A stretch of DNA of 64,000 bases from JBBPZK01 sp965219175 (GCA_965219175.1 CBDCNI010000001.1:3224001-3288000); one strand, 5' to 3'; counted from the stretch's first letter, positions 52,157 to 61,849 are shown. Numbers and translations are program-made. The notes: a model not told the origin generated them from the sequence alone.

Positions 52157-52218
52157 CGCGCCTAAACTCCGCTATGTTCGAGGCTTCTCCCGTACTCACA
52201 CGCACCTTTCACCGGAGC

Positions 52219-54108
52219 CTACCGGGGGTCCCTCGAATTCCCACCGAACCGTTCGGCCAGGCCATTTCGCAGCGCCCAGCACGTCGCCAGGACAGTCACC
52301 ACGATGAGGACCGCTACGAAGACCATCAACCCTGGCGGATGGCCGCCGGTATCCGGTAGTACCGGCACCTCCCCCGAAGGAGTGTTGTGGGTTGGGAGGT
52401 TGGCTGCGGAGTGCGCCAGTGTATCGGCTGGGAGGCGACCCTCAGGGTCCCTGCTGGTTTCGTCGGGCTGCGGAGCGACCGGAGCCGGGGAGTTCATCTC
52501 CATCCGGGCACCTGGATTCTCTTCTCCTTGTGGCTCGGCGACAGTCGGTTCGTGGGAGCCGGTCTCAGCCGGTACCGCAGTCTCGTTGGCACAGTCAAAG
52601 ACGACGACCTCGAAGAATCCAGCCTGGGACTTGAGGTCCAAGAGGTAGCTACCAGGTTCCCGGCTTATGCGAGTGTCGTAGGAGCCCTCCGTACGCTGAT
52701 CGAACTGTTCGACTGGTTCCGGGGCCACGGTATCGAGGATCGACACGTCCAGGTGGACGGCGCTCGGGTCTTCACCCTGCAGATCCGTTCGTACGACGAA
52801 CGCGCCGCCGGTGGTCTCGAAGTGCGGGCTCTGTGCTTTCTCGGTACCGTTGAAGGGTTCGAAGGCTGTCGTGGCACCCGGGCAGTCCTCAGGCGGAACG
52901 TCCGCCAAGCCAGCTGCCGCCCCGGTAGTCTCGGTAGCCGTCCTGGCGCTAGTCTCCGCTGGCGCCTCCGAAGTGATCTCCTCAGGTGTCTCTGAAGCAG
53001 TCTCTGTGGTGGTTTCTCCGAGCCTCTCCGAGGTGGTCTCCGAAGACGTTTTCATTGTGGAGCCGCCCGCCTTCAGCCCGCCGAAGTTTGGCTGTGTCAG
53101 CGCGGTTGTTTCCGCCTCCGTGTACTGGTTCTCGGAACCTGCGGGCTCGCCGTTCGATGAGAGAAGATCCTGGATACGGCCGAGAAGCCCCTCTCTGCTC
53201 TCATCCTTCGCACCCTCGTCAGACCAAATTCCCCGGTTGTCTTCTCTGGCTTTCTCCTCGAATCCGGCGAAGCAACCGGCATAAGCGTCGTTCGGCTCCA
53301 CGGTCATAAGCCGGGCGTGACCCTCCGAGAGCAAGGTCTCGTTGAACAGTTCCGGCTCCCCGCTTTTCGGCTCTATCCAGACGTAGGCCAGCAGGCGCGC
53401 ATATGGGTCCTCTTTGTCCTGACCGATCTCCAGCAGCACATCTTTGCCCTCCAGCGCCTCGGCTGTGAACCGCGCAGCTTTCTCGGCGTAGGGTTTGGGT
53501 TCTCCCTCGCCTTTGTTTAGCTCGGGGGTGTCCACGCCAATAAGCCGAACCCGGTCGTAGCCGTCCACGGGTTTCTTGAGTTCGAGGGTGTCGCCGTCGA
53601 CCGCGCGCTCGACAGTGGCCGGTTGCGCGTCCTCGGGCGGGGCGGCGGGACAGGCGTTCCCCTCTGAGTTCTTGCCGTTCGTGGAACTGGACCCCTCGAA
53701 GCTGGTGGTCTCCGGCCCGGTCGTCGTGCCTCCCGTGAGCTCCCTGTCAGTCTCGCCCATAGTGGTCTCTTCAAGAGTCGAGGACTCCCCGTCATTGCCG
53801 GATTGACCGTCTGTTTTCCCGGGAGTTTCATTGTCCGGGCCATCTTTACTTTGATCGGCGCCGGAGTCCTCGCCGCATTCGCCGGCCACAACGTCGCCCG
53901 CGCGGGCGCAGCCGTCCCCGGCGAAAACATCGTCTCCGACACGCACGGTTCCGTCACCGGCCTCCACGCCGGGTGTCTCCTTCGCCTCGACGGATAGTGG
54001 CGGGTAGGCGAAGAACAAGAAGGCTGAGGCGACTATGAGGGTGAAGATCCAGACTCGGCGTCCGGCCTGCCCTATCCACGTTCGTCGGTTTCTGGAGTAG
54101 AGGTACAT
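52219..54108 (-). CDS. LPDTG-anchored thermonuclease (SNase-like)
   Basis: A 629-residue protein. A signal or anchor helix (about 19-42) is followed by a Thr/Glu/Gly-rich linker. A staphylococcal-nuclease domain lies at about 165-300 with all key residues: Arg, Asp and Glu in VRLIGVDTPE and Arg in DPYARLLAYVW. A long disordered region follows, then another small domain. The C-terminus has LPDTG near residue 584, then a hydrophobic helix and a basic tail, a sortase signal. It should be a nuclease fixed to the outer cell wall. ATG at 54108 follows AAGGGA. Confidence 0.82.
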   Translation of the reverse strand: MYLYSRNRRTWIGQAGRRVWIFTLIVASAFLFFAYPPLSVEAKETPGVEAGDGTVRVGDDVFAGDGCARAGDVVAGECGEDSGADQSKDGPDNETPGKTDGQSGNDGESSTLEETTMGETDRELTGGTTTGPETTSFEGSSSTNGKNSEGNACPAAPPEDAQPATVERAVDGDTLELKKPVDGYDRVRLIGVDTPELNKGEGEPKPYAEKAARFTAEALEGKDVLLEIGQDKEDPYARLLAYVWIEPKSGEPELFNETLLSEGHARLMTVEPNDAYAGCFAGFEEKAREDNRGIWSDEGAKDESREGLLGRIQDLLSSNGEPAGSENQYTEAETTALTQPNFGGLKAGGSTMKTSSETTSERLGETTTETASETPEEITSEAPAETSARTATETTGAAAGLADVPPEDCPGATTAFEPFNGTEKAQSPHFETTGGAFVVRTDLQGEDPSAVHLDVSILDTVAPEPVEQFDQRTEGSYDTRISREPGSYLLDLKSQAGFFEVVVFDCANETAVPAETGSHEPTVAEPQGEENPGARMEMNSPAPVAPQPDETSRDPEGRLPADTLAHSAANLPTHNTPSGEVPVLPDTGGHPPGLMVFVAVLIVVTVLATCWALRNGLAERFGGNSRDPR

Positions 54109-54140
54109 GCGATCCCTTCTTAGTAGGCGTTTCCGGCGAC

Positions 54141-56714
54141 TCACTTCTGGCCTCCGGTCTGGACAGTGTTCCGGATAGTGGTGTTGCCAATAGCGGCGGG
54201 TTGCGGGGCAGGGGAGGGCGTCTGTGGAGCCCTGCCGGATGGAGCGCTACTCAGTCGTGGTGCCGTCGGGCTCGGAACCTGGTTGGCAGGCTCCAGTGTC
54301 TGGGTGGCAATCTGTGGAGCCGGTTTCTGACGTTGCGTAGCGACCTGCGGAGCCGGTCGAAGTTCCTGGGGGGCAACCTGGGTCACCTGCTCCTGGTAGA
54401 CCGGCTCACTTTGCGGAGCTTCGTGTATGGAAGTGGTGTCGGTAGCTGGTTCAGTGTAAGTGTCCGGCGCGGGCGGTTGATCGTAGGAGTTCGCGGATGG
54501 CTCGCTATCAGCTACGTTTCCGGTACTGACCTGGACCGCTTCAGACGATCGGGTGGGTCCTTCCGCATCGTCTGCTTGATCGCCAACGGATTTACCGCCT
54601 CCCTGCAGTAAAGGACTTTGTCGCGGCTTGCGGGACGTGGCTGAGGGTTTCCGCTCTCGGAGACTCGTGATCGCGGGTTGCTTATTCACGCCTCTTTCAG
54701 TAGTCCCGTCAGCGGTATTGCGAGGTGCGCCTCCGTCGGTGGTCTGGTTGGGCGCAGCCGGCGGCTGCTGCGTGGAGGGCTGATCCTGATCCGTGTCCGG
54801 CAGATTCTGAATACCGGTTCCACCTTGACGACGTTGGGGTTCGTTTTCAACGTTGGAAGTAGATGTTACGGGTCCCTGGTTTGGATCACCGCCCAGCGCT
54901 CGCGGGGCCTGATCGCTGGATCCGCCCCGATGCTGTGGCGACCCTACTATGGTGTCTCCTCCGGGAGCAGTTTCTGGCCAGCCCTCTGTCTGTCCGGGGG
55001 AAGGTGGGGGCTGAACGCCGTCCCCTTGATCCGGCCGCTGCGAAGGGACCGGCTGCTGCATCGATTCGGACACTCGTCCAGATGTTTGCTCGGGCGCTTG
55101 CTCGGATGTTGCCGTAAGTGCTTGCCCGGACCCTGCTTCCGGGGCCGACTCGGGTTTGGACGTTTGGTCTTGTCCGGGAGCACCAGAGGTTGTGTTCGGA
55201 GACTGGCCGGGGGCGTCTTGCTCGTCGGCAGTTTCCTTCGGGTCGACGGACTGCTGACTGGCGTCGCCGGTCGCGTCCGACTCCTGATGTACGACCACGG
55301 AGAGATGCTGAGTGCCGGGCTCCGTGTCGGAGGTGTCGATCAGAACTTCGGGCTGATTCCCATTGCCGACGCCCTGACCGTCGCTGGTGTCCAAACCGGA
55401 TTCCTGTACCATCGGCTCCTCTTGGCCGGGCGGGTCGCTCGACGCCTGTCCAGGGTTTGGTTCTGGGCGTCCGGCTTGCTGGGTATTGTCCGGGGCTGAA
55501 GAGAAACCCTCGGAAGGATAGGACGACGGCTCTTCGGCTGGAGGCGCCACCGCCCGTTCGTCCTGCCCTGCCGACTCGCCAGAGTCTCTCGAACCGGACT
55601 GTGAGGGCTGGCTGGACGGGGCAGGAGGCTCTGGCTCCGTGTTGGAGGACTCCGAGCCAGAGGGTGAGGGTTGTGATGCCTCGGCGTACTCCTCCGGCTG
55701 TTTATCGGGTTCGGCCTGTTCATCGGAGGCATCTGGGACCGGCACTATTATCGGGGAGACGCCATCGTTGTCAGTGGAATCGCCGCTTTGACCGCTCTCG
55801 TATGAAGTCGGCGCGTCGAGGGGCGCCTGAGCCGTTTCATCCTGCTCTGCCCCATCCGAACCTTTCTCGTCCGTGGTGGCAGTATCAGGGGCATAGGCAC
55901 CTGAGATGGGTCCGGTAGCGCCTTCGTGATCGCCTCCGGGGACCGCGGCCAACTCCTCGTCGCCAGGATTGTCCGTGGGAGACTCCTCGGGCGGCGCGTA
56001 GTCTTCGGCCATTGGCGCGGGCAAGCCAAGTTCTGAGGGCGCCGGGTTCTGAGAACCGCCGCCCCCGGAGCCTCCAGTGTCCGTTGGGGCCGACTGCTGG
56101 TCAGATACGGTACCCTGCTCGGTGGAGCTAGGGGCCCTTGTGCCGTCGCCTAACTTGGGCCGGACGGGATCCACCGAGGCGAGCTCCCCGCTCGCGCTGC
56201 CACCTCCCGCAGGAGAGTCTCCGCCGATCTGGGCGACCATCGTGTTCCCGGCGGACACCGCTTCATCGTAGGAGATGCCGCCCGCTGGTCGCTCGGGCTG
56301 GCCGGTTATCGAGGCCAGCGCCCGCCGCGCATCCTCGGGCGGAGCCGCCTCGCCGACCCAGGTAAGTACGCTTTCGTTTACGCCGGAGTCGGGAGCCGTG
56401 TAGCTCCGCGCTATCTCGCCTGCTTTCTCGGCGTGCTGGAGCGAGACGGATGGCGCGTCCAGGTAGAGGACCTCTCTGCTCGACTGCTCCAGCGTCTGCG
56501 CCCCGGTCTGGTAGAGGAGGCAACCAGCAACGACCATGAGCGCCGCCGCCAGGCGTGCCTGATAGGTACCGAGCCGGAAGAGGGCCACTGCCGAGCGTGA
56601 GAAGCCCGTGAGATTCGGGAAGGCCTGCGGCCCGATCCGGAAGTCGATTCGAGAGCCAACCTCCGGGCGGGGTTTAGATGCGGACATCGAGTTGTCTTCT
56701 GGGATGTTTGTCAT
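54141..56714 (-). CDS. large disordered single-pass membrane protein
   Basis: An 857-residue protein. Residues 1-50 are cytoplasmic, one membrane helix lies at about 53-71, and a small folded region at about 80-150. Then some 700 residues of Gln/Pro/Ser/Thr/Gly-rich, disordered sequence follow. Near the C-terminus a motif (PAPQVATQ, PAPQIATQ, EPANQVPS) is repeated. Such extended chains can span the cell wall, like the VirB10-type or surface stalk proteins, but no family is recognised. The ATG follows GGAGG. It lies between the small 71-residue gene and the LPDTG nuclease. Confidence 0.6.
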   Translation of the reverse strand: MTNIPEDNSMSASKPRPEVGSRIDFRIGPQAFPNLTGFSRSAVALFRLGTYQARLAAALMVVAGCLLYQTGAQTLEQSSREVLYLDAPSVSLQHAEKAGEIARSYTAPDSGVNESVLTWVGEAAPPEDARRALASITGQPERPAGGISYDEAVSAGNTMVAQIGGDSPAGGGSASGELASVDPVRPKLGDGTRAPSSTEQGTVSDQQSAPTDTGGSGGGGSQNPAPSELGLPAPMAEDYAPPEESPTDNPGDEELAAVPGGDHEGATGPISGAYAPDTATTDEKGSDGAEQDETAQAPLDAPTSYESGQSGDSTDNDGVSPIIVPVPDASDEQAEPDKQPEEYAEASQPSPSGSESSNTEPEPPAPSSQPSQSGSRDSGESAGQDERAVAPPAEEPSSYPSEGFSSAPDNTQQAGRPEPNPGQASSDPPGQEEPMVQESGLDTSDGQGVGNGNQPEVLIDTSDTEPGTQHLSVVVHQESDATGDASQQSVDPKETADEQDAPGQSPNTTSGAPGQDQTSKPESAPEAGSGQALTATSEQAPEQTSGRVSESMQQPVPSQRPDQGDGVQPPPSPGQTEGWPETAPGGDTIVGSPQHRGGSSDQAPRALGGDPNQGPVTSTSNVENEPQRRQGGTGIQNLPDTDQDQPSTQQPPAAPNQTTDGGAPRNTADGTTERGVNKQPAITSLRERKPSATSRKPRQSPLLQGGGKSVGDQADDAEGPTRSSEAVQVSTGNVADSEPSANSYDQPPAPDTYTEPATDTTSIHEAPQSEPVYQEQVTQVAPQELRPAPQVATQRQKPAPQIATQTLEPANQVPSPTAPRLSSAPSGRAPQTPSPAPQPAAIGNTTIRNTVQTGGQK

Positions 56715-56727
56715 GTGGTCCTCCGTC

Positions 56728-56943
56728 CTAGAAAAAGGAATTGTTGCCAGGCTTTTTGTATGGCTGGCGTTTGGTGAACGGGTCCCCGTCCTTGTCCACG
56801 TTCGGGATGCGGCCGAATGGGCCTACTCCTTTGGGTAGCATCGAGGGGTCCTTGCCGCTCGGGCCGATTCGCTTGCGGCCGATCTTTCCGGGACCCATAC
56901 TCCTTCCAGGACCCATGCCCTTCGACGGAATACTGTCTGGCAT
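56728..56943 (-). CDS. small Gly/Pro/Lys-rich protein
   Basis: A 71-residue basic protein rich in Gly, Pro and Lys (SKGMGPGRSMGPGKIGRKR) with a VDKDGDP segment. It is probably disordered. The good AAGGAAGGAG site and its place between two larger element genes, with gaps of only 2-13 bases, support expression. The function is unknown. Confidence 0.6.
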   Translation of the reverse strand: MPDSIPSKGMGPGRSMGPGKIGRKRIGPSGKDPSMLPKGVGPFGRIPNVDKDGDPFTKRQPYKKPGNNSFF

Positions 56944-56945
56944 CC

Positions 56946-58022
56946 TTACTCCTTCCTTTGCTCTGTTTCCTTGTTCTCGTGGTAGCCGACGAGCAACGGC
57001 ACCGGGGTCCCCTTTGGGGCGTTGAATGAGACTTCGTAGGAGTTCTTCTCGCTAAAGTCGGGGCCGCGGAAGTATTTGCGCAAGACCTTCTGTGAGCCCG
57101 AGTCGTAGCGGTCTATGTAGAAGCCGGACTGGCGGAGCGAGCTCTTTTCGATATCGAAGATGGTGCCGAGCGTGATCTCATCCTGTATATCTTCGGAATC
57201 CTGCTCCGGAGCGAGCTTGTAAGTGTGGGTGGCGACGTGCAGCACGGAGCCGTCGTCCTGGGCCAGGGCGTAGACGCCGCTCTCGACCTCAGAGTCCTTT
57301 ACCTTGAAGCCCCGCTCTATCTGGGCAGCCGTCGGGCCTTCGAGCGTGATCGTCTCTCCGGCGCCGTCCTCTTTCTTGACCACCGAGCCGTCCCATTCCA
57401 GTCCGGCCCCCTGAAGGCTGGCTTTAGCTCCACTCTCATTGAGGCTACTGAATACGACGCCGGTCTCGTCCACACCGCCGGCTGATGGTGAAGGCTTCGC
57501 TGCCAGGGGAGCCTCTTGCCGCCCGTCCGCTCCACCGGCCTCCGGCGCGTTCGTTTCTCCTCCACCACGGAGAAACATGAACCATAGGAAGATGGCGAGG
57601 ACCGCCAATACCAGAAGGGCCAGCATCGCCGGGGCCGGGTTGGTCCGAAGCCTCTGGCGGATCTCCGCCGGAGAATTGCCCCCGGATGGCTGCTTACTTC
57701 CCGCCCAATCTCCACCGGGCGGTGCCGAGATCCGGTCCATCACCGCCGTTACCCGGTCCATCCCCTCTTCCGACGGTTGGGCACCGGAGGGCTCTTCGGA
57801 GAGGACCTTCCTGGTGGTAGACATCTCGTCGGTGTCGTCGGAGAGCGGGCCGCGCCGTCCTCCTCCTCGTCTTTCGTCACGGGGCTCGTCGCCGGACGCC
57901 GGCTCAGAGACGGACGCCTCTGCCGTTACCTGTCCTCCCATCCCGACCGGGACACCGGGCTCTTCGCCGGTCAGCCAGGACGGCTGACGCTTTCTGCCGG
58001 GTGGCTTGCTGTCGTCAGGCAT
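56946..58022 (-). CDS. single-pass membrane protein of the secretion cluster
   Basis: A 358-residue protein starting MPDDSKPPGRKRQPSWLTGE. About 130 residues are cytoplasmic and acidic, then one membrane helix (AMLALLVLAVLAIFLWFMFL, about 133-152), a linker and a C-terminal domain of about 170 residues that looks beta-rich (SGFYIDRYDSGSQKVLRKYF, PVPLLVGYHENKE). It may be a second VirB8-like or VirB10-like assembly protein; no family is certain. The ATG lies inside the end of the VirB4 gene (ATGCCTGA overlap), so the two are co-translated. Confidence 0.6.
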   Translation of the reverse strand: MPDDSKPPGRKRQPSWLTGEEPGVPVGMGGQVTAEASVSEPASGDEPRDERRGGGRRGPLSDDTDEMSTTRKVLSEEPSGAQPSEEGMDRVTAVMDRISAPPGGDWAGSKQPSGGNSPAEIRQRLRTNPAPAMLALLVLAVLAIFLWFMFLRGGGETNAPEAGGADGRQEAPLAAKPSPSAGGVDETGVVFSSLNESGAKASLQGAGLEWDGSVVKKEDGAGETITLEGPTAAQIERGFKVKDSEVESGVYALAQDDGSVLHVATHTYKLAPEQDSEDIQDEITLGTIFDIEKSSLRQSGFYIDRYDSGSQKVLRKYFRGPDFSEKNSYEVSFNAPKGTPVPLLVGYHENKETEQRKE

Positions 58023-61000
58023 GCGCCTCCTCCTTGTGGGTTTCGTTGGTCGGTTCGGAACCTGCTCCGTTCTCCGAGGCATTCGCGGCGGTGTTGGCGG
58101 TAGCTAGGAGGTCGCGGGTGAGGTCCCGCAGGCCTTTGTCCGACTGTGTGCCGCTGGAGGCAGCAGGACCGAGACGATAGAGCGGCCTGCCGCCGTCGGG
58201 CGTAGCGAACGTCTTCGACGCTCCGCCAGTCCCCCGGTTGGTCACGGCGAGCAGCGTAGCGTTGGCGCCCCGCTTCTCCTCCACCATCCGGGCGGCTTGC
58301 AGGGCCTCAGCCGTCCCCTCTGCGGAGCACGCGACGACGGCTTCCGCGTCCTGGAGCCAGTCCTCGGCGTAGGCGGTATCAGTCTCTCCGCAGGCGACCA
58401 CGCAGAGGTCGAACACCTCACGAGAGGCCTCCTGTAGGGCGTATGCTGGCAGAGAGCCGTTCTTCGGGGCGCGGACTACCCGGAGGGCGGAGAGATGTGT
58501 CTTTGAGACGTGCTCTCCCAGGGCGTCCAGATCCGCCGAGCCGCGCCGCAAGAACGCGTCGAGCGCACCGGCGTGATGTTCCTCCTGGTCTTCGCCCCCG
58601 GCGCTCAGCTTGCGGGACAGGATGCCGCCGCAGGCGTCCACGGCGAGGACGTAGAGCCGCTCCTTTCGGGCCGCCCGACCGAAGAGCTTCGCCACGGCCG
58701 CGGCGGTCTCGGTTGAGCCAGGTCCGGTGAAGGCGTAGATGTGCATCGGCTCGTTGCCGCCCGGCAAGCCGGGTACTAATGCTTTCTCCCTGCGGCGCGC
58801 ACCCGCGGCGCTCTCTACCTGCTCGTCCCGTATGACGCGCTGCTGTACCTGGGACTCCGTGCGACGCTGCTCCTTGTAGGCAGCCTCGATGCGCGGGTTG
58901 GTGTTGTAGAGTTCCTTCTCTTTCTCGGAGGCGAGTACCTCCATCGGGACGCGCGACTGGTCGACGACCAGGTATCCCTCGCCAGGCTGGAAGCTCAACA
59001 GCTCTTCGGTCTCCTCCTCGGAGAGGTCGTGGATGGAGGCCGTGGCCCGGGCGCTCTTCTGATGCTCGTGGCGGAAGATCATGTGTGTCGCCGCGAGATC
59101 CAGGATCACGTTGCCCTGCCGGCTCTCGACGAACTCGTTTACGGCCTGGCTGGCGATCCACATGCCGTTGTCCCGTGCGCGGCCCGAACGGTACATGGTC
59201 TCGGTGAACTCGGCGCTCATCTTGAACGCCAAGAGCGCCCAGCCCTCATCTATCCAGCAATCGGAGGGCTCGTTTCGGTTTGAGAGGACGCCGTTCAGAA
59301 ACTCCAGGATGGCGTGCATGACCGGCGCCTTCTGGCGGTCCTTGACCTTTGAGATCTGGAAGACGAGATAGCGGTTGGAGAGATCTACGTTGGTCGGTGC
59401 GTCGAAGATCTTCGAGAGGCTTCCGGAGTGCCAACTCCAGAGCTTCTCCATGAGGTCCGAGACGAGCTGGTTCTCCTCGGCGTAGCCGCGCAGGATCTCC
59501 CAGAACTCCGGGAAGATCGGGGCCGGGCGGTCATGAGTCTCGGGATCGTGGGTGATGCCGGCGTTCTCGTAGGCCTCGTAGATCGCCCGCTCGACGAAGC
59601 TCGCCTCTGCTCCCGAGAGTCCGCCTACGGCCCCGGCGCTCGTGTCGTCGGTCAGGGCCATCAAAGAGACCATCCTGGTAAGCTCCTGGGCCTTGCCGTC
59701 GAGGGCGGCGGCGCGGGCGGCATCGTAGGCCTCCTCGGCGTCCGTCTCCTCTTCTTCCTCCTCGTCGCCGAAGATATCTTCGAGGAGGTCGAGGTTCATG
59801 TAGTCTTCGTGCAGATCGAATGGGTTGATCTTGTGTTTGGAGCCCGGTGCGATCACCGCGTAGGCGCCACCGACCTTGCGGGCGACACGGATGTAGCGGC
59901 TATTTCCCTCGGGATCGATGATGATCTGGCGGTGTCCGAACATCCGAAAGCGGGTCGAGAGACTCTTTATGACGAAACTCTTGCCGCCGCCCGACTGCCC
60001 CAGGATCACACCATGAGGGTTCACAAGCTCCCGGGTGTCGAGGGTCATCGTGGAGTTGGATCGGGTGTCCACTCCAACAAAGACGCCATTCTCGTGGTCT
60101 ATCTGCTGGGAGCCGTAGGAGAACAGGCAAGCCGTGGGGCGGCTGAGCATCCCGTGGGTACCGTAGCGGTCCGAGAGGTAGTTCTTGCCGAACGGACCCG
60201 AGGAGAGGAGACCTTCCCACATCTGCTCCCGGGCGAGCTGGGAATCTACCCGGTAGCCCTGGAAGACGTCGTGGACCTCCTGGGCCATGCCGTAGAGGCG
60301 CTCCTCATTATCCGCTTCGAGGTGGATCAGGACCGAGAGCTCCAGGTAGCGTTGTCTCCCTGAGTTGACCTCGCTCGCGGCCTGCTCGTAGGTGTACTCG
60401 GCGATCTCGCGCTGCTGCTCGGCGTTGACGTTGCCGTCGGCGGCCGTGCTCCGGGACGCCCGCAGGGCCGCCCACCGGCTGCCGAGAATGCTCTGGGCCT
60501 CCTTCTTTGGCCTTGGGTCTATGAACTTGACTACCTTGACCCGGCCCTCGATCCGGTTCAGGTCGGCGAGCATGCCGAAATAGACCTCGTCGGGCCAGCC
60601 GGAGACGAACATCGTGGTGTGGTAGCGGTCGTCCACCCTCAGGTAGTCGGGGAAGATCCTCACGCAGTCGGGCGCTATTTTGTCCGCCACGAGGTCTCCG
60701 ATCCCAAGTGCCGGCGGCGCCTCCTGCCGGAACTTCTCGGCCTCGGCGATCAGCTTCTCGCGCCTCTCCTCCGGGATCTCGTCGTAGCCACCCGGCTCCA
60801 GCGCCACGGGCTCATAAAGGGTAGGCGGGTGCTCCGAGTCCTCATCCCAGTCGGTCATCTGGCCCAGCACGTAGGTGACGAACTCGAGGTCCGTTAGCGC
60901 CCTTATGCGGCAGCCCATCCTTAGGAATCCGTTGTAGAACGAGTTGGCCCGCGTGCTGAGTACCCGGTAGGCCGCCTCGGCCTCCTGCTGTCGGCGGCGG

Positions 61001-61848
61001 GCATCCTTTTTAGAGGGTCGTCCTCCCGGCGACTTGCCGCCGCCTCCGCCGAAACCGAGCAACTTGAACACGGCATCCAGCGGCCCGAAACCGGCGCCCC
61101 CGGAGGCCTTTGCCTTCTCGGCGGCGGGGTTGTAGTAGAGGACGGCGTAGCCCTTACGCTCGAAGATCGAGAGTCCCGGCAGCTCCTTGTCGAGGTAGGC
61201 GGCGTGCTCGGAGGCAAAAGCGCGGAGCTTTCGCTCCTCTGATGGGATCATCTCGGCGACCGTGCCCCTGAAGCGCCGGGTGTAGCGGGCAGTGGAGCCC
61301 TCCTTGGAACGCACTATCTCCATCCACGGGAAGTCCAGGGAGTTGTAGAGCTCGACGGCCGAGCGGAACACCCGCATCCGCTCCGTGTCGCCGATCATGG
61401 AGAGTTTCTTCGGGATCACGGAAAACACGACGGCGTAGGTCCCGTCGTCACAGCGGAGCATCTCCCAGTAGAACTCCTCGGCTGGCAGCATCCTCTGGAT
61501 GGCGTCCCGCATCGAACGCCACCCGCCATTCTCGTTGTCGCGCGGGCGCTTGAAGAAGACCTCGGGCCGCAGCCACGAGACGACCTTGCGCCAGACGATG
61601 AAGTCCAGATGGTAGCCGTCGCGGGAGCGGTAGAAGGCGAAGACGAGCGCGAGCAGGACCAGCGGTGAGATCCAAATGGCCGCCCTCGTTGATGAGAGGC
61701 CGACGAAGCCGGCCAGATAGGAGCAGAAGACCGTGGATAGAACAAGCGTGCCGGCGAGTATGGCAGCCTGATGGGTCTCGACGGCTATGCCGAGTATCTT
61801 TGTAGTCTTGTGGGCCCCCGCGAGGTCTTTTACTACAGACTCGCGCAT
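58015..61848 (-). CDS. VirB4-type ATPase with N-terminal membrane part and C-terminal MinD-like domain
   Basis: A 1277-residue protein. Two membrane helices (about 27-50 and 57-75), like a fused PrgI/VirB3 part, precede a VirB4/TraC body (about 100-975). Walker A is GQSGGGKS at 617-624 and Walker B is CWIDEGWALL near 864. An additional C-terminal domain (about 1035-1245) begins MHIYAFTGPGSTETAAAVAK and has LYVLAVDACGG, like a ParA/MinD fold, but the P-loop Lys is lost. VirB4 powers pilus and channel assembly. The extra domain is not usual. It ends with a short Asn/Glu-rich tail. Confidence 0.85.
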   Translation of the reverse strand: MRESVVKDLAGAHKTTKILGIAVETHQAAILAGTLVLSTVFCSYLAGFVGLSSTRAAIWISPLVLLALVFAFYRSRDGYHLDFIVWRKVVSWLRPEVFFKRPRDNENGGWRSMRDAIQRMLPAEEFYWEMLRCDDGTYAVVFSVIPKKLSMIGDTERMRVFRSAVELYNSLDFPWMEIVRSKEGSTARYTRRFRGTVAEMIPSEERKLRAFASEHAAYLDKELPGLSIFERKGYAVLYYNPAAEKAKASGGAGFGPLDAVFKLLGFGGGGGKSPGGRPSKKDARRRQQEAEAAYRVLSTRANSFYNGFLRMGCRIRALTDLEFVTYVLGQMTDWDEDSEHPPTLYEPVALEPGGYDEIPEERREKLIAEAEKFRQEAPPALGIGDLVADKIAPDCVRIFPDYLRVDDRYHTTMFVSGWPDEVYFGMLADLNRIEGRVKVVKFIDPRPKKEAQSILGSRWAALRASRSTAADGNVNAEQQREIAEYTYEQAASEVNSGRQRYLELSVLIHLEADNEERLYGMAQEVHDVFQGYRVDSQLAREQMWEGLLSSGPFGKNYLSDRYGTHGMLSRPTACLFSYGSQQIDHENGVFVGVDTRSNSTMTLDTRELVNPHGVILGQSGGGKSFVIKSLSTRFRMFGHRQIIIDPEGNSRYIRVARKVGGAYAVIAPGSKHKINPFDLHEDYMNLDLLEDIFGDEEEEEETDAEEAYDAARAAALDGKAQELTRMVSLMALTDDTSAGAVGGLSGAEASFVERAIYEAYENAGITHDPETHDRPAPIFPEFWEILRGYAEENQLVSDLMEKLWSWHSGSLSKIFDAPTNVDLSNRYLVFQISKVKDRQKAPVMHAILEFLNGVLSNRNEPSDCWIDEGWALLAFKMSAEFTETMYRSGRARDNGMWIASQAVNEFVESRQGNVILDLAATHMIFRHEHQKSARATASIHDLSEEETEELLSFQPGEGYLVVDQSRVPMEVLASEKEKELYNTNPRIEAAYKEQRRTESQVQQRVIRDEQVESAAGARRREKALVPGLPGGNEPMHIYAFTGPGSTETAAAVAKLFGRAARKERLYVLAVDACGGILSRKLSAGGEDQEEHHAGALDAFLRRGSADLDALGEHVSKTHLSALRVVRAPKNGSLPAYALQEASREVFDLCVVACGETDTAYAEDWLQDAEAVVACSAEGTAEALQAARMVEEKRGANATLLAVTNRGTGGASKTFATPDGGRPLYRLGPAASSGTQSDKGLRDLTRDLLATANTAANASENGAGSEPTNETHKEEAHA

Positions 61849-61849
61849 C

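Noticed and set aside
59428..60363. 311-codon plus-strand frame opposite VirB4
   Set aside because: VirB4 Walker motifs lie on the other strand; the frame is a shadow.
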